A stretch of DNA of 64,000 nucleotides, taken from contig CAZXAX010000001.1 of assembly GCA_964638795.1 (NCBI GenBank), forward strand, positions 1-64,000, in the 5' to 3' direction. This DNA is from CAIYHK01 sp964638795 (GTDB lineage Bacteria > Actinomycetota > Acidimicrobiia > Acidimicrobiales > Ilumatobacteraceae). Positions 61,179-64,000 of the stretch are shown one piece after another. A program made the position numbers and the translations under genes. Position 1 is the first letter of the stretch; each line of letters starts with the position of its first letter. The notes under the pieces are model-generated. The model had not been told where the DNA came from. It searched no databases and saw only the letters and a program-made list of their open reading frames with translations.

Positions 61179-62114
61179 ATGGAAGTGGGTTCGCTGGCAC
61201 CAATGCCCGCAGGCGCTGTGGGATCAGTTGTCTTTTTTGGGACACCTGCGGTTGCTGCTCGCGTGCTCAGCGGTTTGATCGCAAGTGGTGTTGAGATTGA
61301 GCTGGTCGTCACGGGAGCCGATGTTCGTCGCGGTCGCGGTTCTGAGATAGCCCCGAGTGCCGTTCGTGAAGTTGCTGATGCTCATGGCGTTCCTGTGGTG
61401 TTTGATCCCAACGAAGCTCTGAAACTGCCCGCATCTGATTCGCGGCTTGGAGTGGTGGTGGCCTACGGCCGAATCTTGCGAGCCCCGTTGTTGGAGTCAT
61501 TGCCGATGGTGAATATTCATTTCTCGCAACTTCCACGGTGGCGCGGTGCTGCTCCGGTAGAACGTGCGATCCTGAACGGTGACACAACCATTGGTGTTGA
61601 CTTGATGAGAGTGGCCGCTGGCCTCGACGAGGGTGATGTGTTCAGTGAAGTCATTTTGCCGATCCGTGATGATCATGATGTTCAGTCATTACGTAACGAT
61701 CTTGCTGACGCCGCCTTGCCCCTTATCGTTTCGTCCCTGAAATCTGGATTTGGAATTCCTCGTCCCCAGGCCGGTGAACCGGTTTATGCACACAAAATCA
61801 CAAAAGACGAGTTGCGGGTGAATTGGGAACACAGCGCGCAGTCCATCAGTCGCCTGGTGCGTATCGGCGGAGGAGCAACTCGTATCAATGGCGCCGACCT
61901 CAAATTGAGGAGAGTTCGGGTCATAGATCAGAAGAGCCACGATGAACCAGGGACGATTCTTGATAACACAACGCTTAGCGTTGCGACCGGTGACGGCGTA
62001 TTGCATTTGCTTGAGGTGCAGCCCGCCGGCAAGCGCGTGATGCCAGCCCCCGACTGGGCTCGTGGAGCACGGATCGAAGTTGGCTCCAAGTTTGAGAGAA
62101 TTATTCATGGCTGA
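61179..62114 (+). CDS. fmt: Methionyl-tRNA formyltransferase
   Basis: Formylates initiator Met-tRNA, 311 aa. VVFFGTPAVAARVL at the N terminus, AYGRILRAPLLE, catalytic NIHFSQLPRWRGAAPVERAI (N, H and later D), and the C-terminal OB domain. The usual SLLPRWRG reads SQLPRWRG. Start is uncertain: ATG 61179 adds about 16 residues before the first strand; GTG 61218 is a shorter option. Overlaps mog by 8 nt. Confidence 0.94.
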   Translation: MEVGSLAPMPAGAVGSVVFFGTPAVAARVLSGLIASGVEIELVVTGADVRRGRGSEIAPSAVREVADAHGVPVVFDPNEALKLPASDSRLGVVVAYGRILRAPLLESLPMVNIHFSQLPRWRGAAPVERAILNGDTTIGVDLMRVAAGLDEGDVFSEVILPIRDDHDVQSLRNDLADAALPLIVSSLKSGFGIPRPQAGEPVYAHKITKDELRVNWEHSAQSISRLVRIGGGATRINGADLKLRRVRVIDQKSHDEPGTILDNTTLSVATGDGVLHLLEVQPAGKRVMPAPDWARGARIEVGSKFERIIHG

Positions 62115-62586
62115 GAACAAGTTGCGAGCAAAAGTGCTCACCATCAGTGACGGAGTGGTCGCTGGTACGCGAGAGGACACTTCAGGCGCTGAACTGGTAC
62201 GAGTGCTTACCGAGCACGGGTTTGATGTCGTTGACCAATCTGTAGTGGCAGATGGTGCAGACTCTGTGCGTACAGCGTTACTCGAGCTCACGCAGGATTT
62301 CGCCGGGCTAATCGTTACCACTGGTGGCACAGGTTTTGCGCCCCGAGATCAGACACCTGAAGGCACAATTGCGGTGATTGAACGTGAGGCACCTGGCTTA
62401 GCAGAGGCGATGCGTGCTGTGAATCCACTCGGCAGGCTGTCGCGTGGTGTGGTCGGCGTTCGCGGACGCAGCATCATCGTGAATACGCCGGGCTCGCCAA
62501 AGGGCTGCGTGGAGCAGGTGAGCGCAGTTTTGGACGTTTTGCCCCACGCTTTAGCGCTGGTGGCAGAAACTCCTACGGTCCACTGA
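62107..62586 (+). CDS. mog: Molybdenum cofactor biosynthesis protein, MogA/MoaB family
   Basis: Adenylates molybdopterin before metal insertion. 159 aa, MoCF fold: LTISDGVVAGTREDTSG, IVTTGGTGFAPRDQTPEGT and the C-terminal NTPGSPKGCVEQ. ATG 62107 gives the normal start and overlaps the fmt stop. MogA and MoaB cannot be told apart reliably here. No other molybdenum gene is nearby. Confidence 0.9.
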   Translation: MAENKLRAKVLTISDGVVAGTREDTSGAELVRVLTEHGFDVVDQSVVADGADSVRTALLELTQDFAGLIVTTGGTGFAPRDQTPEGTIAVIEREAPGLAEAMRAVNPLGRLSRGVVGVRGRSIIVNTPGSPKGCVEQVSAVLDVLPHALALVAETPTVH

Positions 62587-62597
62587 AGGCCCATAAC

Positions 62598-62603
62598 TAG
62601 GCT
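62598..62603 (+). promoter_or_regulatory. -10 box for hisG (TAGGCT)
   Basis: TAGGCT ends 8 nt before the hisG GTG in a 25-bp spacer, with no ribosome site between. Confidence 0.5.
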
Positions 62604-62611
62604 TATCAACT

Positions 62612-63484
62612 GTGCTGAAGATTGTTCTCCCCAAAGGTTCGTTAGAGAAGGCCACTTTCGAATTGTTCGAAGCCGCGGACCTGGCGATTTCGCGATCTTC
62701 ATCAGTCGACTACAAAGCATCCATCGATGACCCCCGTGTGGCGGAAGTTCGTATTCTGCGCCCGCAAGAAATCCCTATGTACGTTGCTGAGGGCCTCTTT
62801 GATATCGGAATCACCGGCCGCGACTGGATCGTTGAGACCAACTCAAACGTTGAGAGTCTTGGCGAACTCAAGTATTCAAAAGTGACCAGTAATCCGGTGA
62901 AAGTCGTGGTTGCGGTAGCGGGAGATTCCCCTGCCCAATCAGTCGCGGATCTTCCACAAGGAGTACGCGTCACATCTGAATACCCGGAAATGACCCGGAG
63001 ATTTTTTTCCGAGCGTGGGATCAACGCCGATGTGCGTCTGTCATACGGTGCGAGTGAAGCCAAGATTCCTGACATTGCCGACTGCGTGGTTGACATCACT
63101 GAAACTGGTCGCGCACTGCGTGCTGCGGGATTGCGTGTAATAGACACGATCCTTGTGTCTTACACCGAATTGATTGCCAACCCAAATTCATACGCTGATC
63201 CAGCCAAGAGACACGCGATGGATCAGTTGATGACCCTGCTCAATGGAACTCTTGAAGCAAGAACCAAAGTCTTGGTGAAACTGAATGTGAGTGAAGCGAA
63301 TTACGAATCGGTTCTCAAGGTGCTTCCAGCTGCTAAGTCGCCCACGGTGTCAAGACTCGCAAGTGGTGACTACGCGATTGAATCCGTGGTTGAGAAGCGA
63401 ACCATCAACGTGATAATCCCTGCCTTGGTGGATGCGGGAGCAAGCGACATTCTCGAGTTGCCGATTTCCAAAATTGTCCACTGA
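62612..63484 (+). CDS. hisG: ATP phosphoribosyltransferase, long form
   Basis: First step of histidine synthesis, 290 aa. LKIVLPKGSLEKATFELF, DIGITGRDWI, VVDITETGRALRAAGL carry the ATP/PRPP sites; the last 75 residues (SPTVSRLASGDYAIESVV to the end) form the ACT-like domain that binds histidine in long-form enzymes, so HisZ is not needed and feedback inhibition is expected. In mycobacteria hisG follows hisE; here it stands between mog and a cold-shock-like gene. Confidence 0.95.
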   Translation: MLKIVLPKGSLEKATFELFEAADLAISRSSSVDYKASIDDPRVAEVRILRPQEIPMYVAEGLFDIGITGRDWIVETNSNVESLGELKYSKVTSNPVKVVVAVAGDSPAQSVADLPQGVRVTSEYPEMTRRFFSERGINADVRLSYGASEAKIPDIADCVVDITETGRALRAAGLRVIDTILVSYTELIANPNSYADPAKRHAMDQLMTLLNGTLEARTKVLVKLNVSEANYESVLKVLPAAKSPTVSRLASGDYAIESVVEKRTINVIIPALVDAGASDILELPISKIVH

Positions 63485-63485
63485 G

Positions 63486-63695
63486 ATGAGCGACGACCGA
63501 TTAATCGGCACAGTTACTGACTTTGACTTTGCGGTTGGTTTGGGTCATCTTTCGACCTCCGAAGGGGAAACACGCCTGTTCCATTGCGTCGAGATTGCCG
63601 ATGGAACCCGAAACATAGAGGTCGGATCTCGGGTCTCATTCCTTGCCGTCACACGCTTTGGGCATCAAGAAGCTGCAGATCTGCGAGTCGTTTGA
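63486..63695 (+). CDS. Small cold-shock-domain-like protein
   Basis: 69 aa. The frame follows a cold-shock OB fold: GTVTDFDFAVGLGHLS stands for the GTVKWFN...GFGFI strand pair, and LFHCVEI for the VFVH strand. The aromatic residues of both RNP motifs that stack on RNA are mostly replaced (GLGHLS, LFHC), so nucleic-acid binding may be weak or altered. Related divergent proteins occur in actinobacteria. ATG lies 1 nt after the hisG stop, so the two are co-transcribed. Confidence 0.75.
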   Translation: MSDDRLIGTVTDFDFAVGLGHLSTSEGETRLFHCVEIADGTRNIEVGSRVSFLAVTRFGHQEAADLRVV

Positions 63696-63921
63696 ATCGG
63701 ATTGGGTCTGTTTTGGGTGCCTTCGGCTAGCCTGAAGGGCGAAATTTGTACGAAGTGGGATCAGGTTTACGCCAGAACCCCACCTGGTCACCTGAAGTTG
63801 TTCAGCGTGAACCGGGTCCGAATGAGGTGGGCCCCTGTGGGTCGCCCTTGTGACGACTTTGTATGAACGTCATCAGTCAGTTACAAGGAGGGTGAAACCC
63901 ATTGCACAGGAGTGAACGGCC
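63696..63921 (+). promoter_or_regulatory. infC leader region (226 bp)
   Basis: The longest gene-free stretch. It holds a -10 box TAGCCT (63728-63733) with TTGGGT 20 bp upstream, then several complementary segments suggesting a folded leader: GTGGG near 63757 with CCCAC near 63779, GGG...CCC around 63830-63848, and TGACG/CGTCA (63851-63855, 63868-63872). AAGGAGG lies at 63885-63891. infC leaders are autoregulatory in several bacteria; the exact class here is unknown to me. Confidence 0.5.
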
Positions 63922-64000
63922 ATAGCACCGCCGCAGAACGAACCGCGGTACAACGATCGGATCAGGGCACGCGAAGTTCGCGTGATCGGCCCTGATGGTT
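63922..64000 (+). CDS. infC: Translation initiation factor IF-3, 5' part, probable AUA start
   Basis: The frame reads NEPRYNDRIRAREVRVIGPDG, with the opening IAPPQ before it, matching the N terminus of bacterial IF-3; the gene runs past the window. Upstream in frame there is a TGA at 63913-63915, so the start must be within ACG (63916), GCC or ATA (63922). ATA is favoured: AGGAG (63908-63912) lies 9 nt before it. AUU/AUC/AUA-class starts are known for infC because IF-3 itself rejects them, giving autoregulation. Confidence 0.85.
   Translation, partial: MAPPQNEPRYNDRIRAREVRVIGPDG

Noticed and set aside
63863..63895. Ten-codon ORF (MNVISQLQGG) in the infC leader as a real leader peptide
   Set aside because: No ribosome site before its ATG; mentioned only as a possibility in the leader finding.

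Overview
The window is a dense, almost entirely coding stretch of a chromosome from a mid-GC actinobacterium, most likely class Acidimicrobiia (inference). Evidence for an actinobacterium: a mycothiol ligase (MshC), an F420:NADP reductase, an InhA-like enoyl reductase, a Bpa/PafE-type proteasome activator, the thrS-HIT-pgsA-patA-pimA phosphatidylinositol-mannoside block known from mycobacteria, a helicase-motif-less PriA, and a PHP domain in DnaE with its metal ligands intact. Thr-rich linkers in two exported proteins and the moderate GC fit Acidimicrobiia better than mycobacteria. A run of exactly 100 N at 54755-54854 shows this is a draft scaffold. Nearly all genes lie on the + strand; only three (an Rrf2 regulator, fabI/inhA and an RsmC-like methyltransferase) are on the - strand. 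I see no tRNA, rRNA, CRISPR, insertion sequence or phage gene, and no gene-free stretch above 300 bp.

Layout. 1-3.6 kb: lspA (5' cut), rluD, Rrf2 regulator (-), a phosphodiesterase-family protein, and bpa. 3.6-11.2 kb: dnaE, an unknown protein, a nitroreductase, fabI/inhA (-), npdG and mshC. 11.2-17.1 kb: thrS, HIT protein, small membrane protein, pgsA, patA and pimA (start of PI-mannoside synthesis). 17.1-22.3 kb: lemA, htpX, DUF3048 lipoprotein, pdxS, pdxT, yebC and bcp. 22.3-31.9 kb: ruvC-ruvA-ruvB, queA-tgt, yajC-secD-secF and rel. 31.9-40.5 kb: hisS, aspS, rarA, alaS, ruvX and mltG. 40.5-46.6 kb: aroE-aroC-aroK-aroB-aroQ, an Xaa-Pro peptidase, efp and nusB. 46.5-54.8 kb: the pyrimidine operon pyrR-pyrB-pyrC-carA-carB-pyrD, cut by the assembly gap. 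54.9-64 kb: gmk, rpoZ, coaBC, metK, priA, rsmC-like (-), def, fmt, mog, hisG, a cold-shock-like protein and the start of infC.

The window is housekeeping rather than accessory, so the interest is in regulation. The best candidate is the pyr leader (46545-46730). It has a good promoter, a canonical PyrR-binding hairpin whose lower stem reaches the Shine-Dalgarno of a 31-codon leader ORF, an intrinsic terminator lying inside that ORF, and a TGATG junction to pyrR. This looks like PyrR repression combined with leader-peptide attenuation. Other points: a recurring TAG-N-N-T -10 box 6-10 nt before start codons (likely leaderless mRNAs), which in five places contains the stop codon of the gene before; an infC that appears to start at AUA with an AUU-start mini-ORF just upstream; and a possible Shine-Dalgarno-masking hairpin before rpoZ.

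All functions are assigned by reading translated sequence against remembered family motifs. No database search was run.
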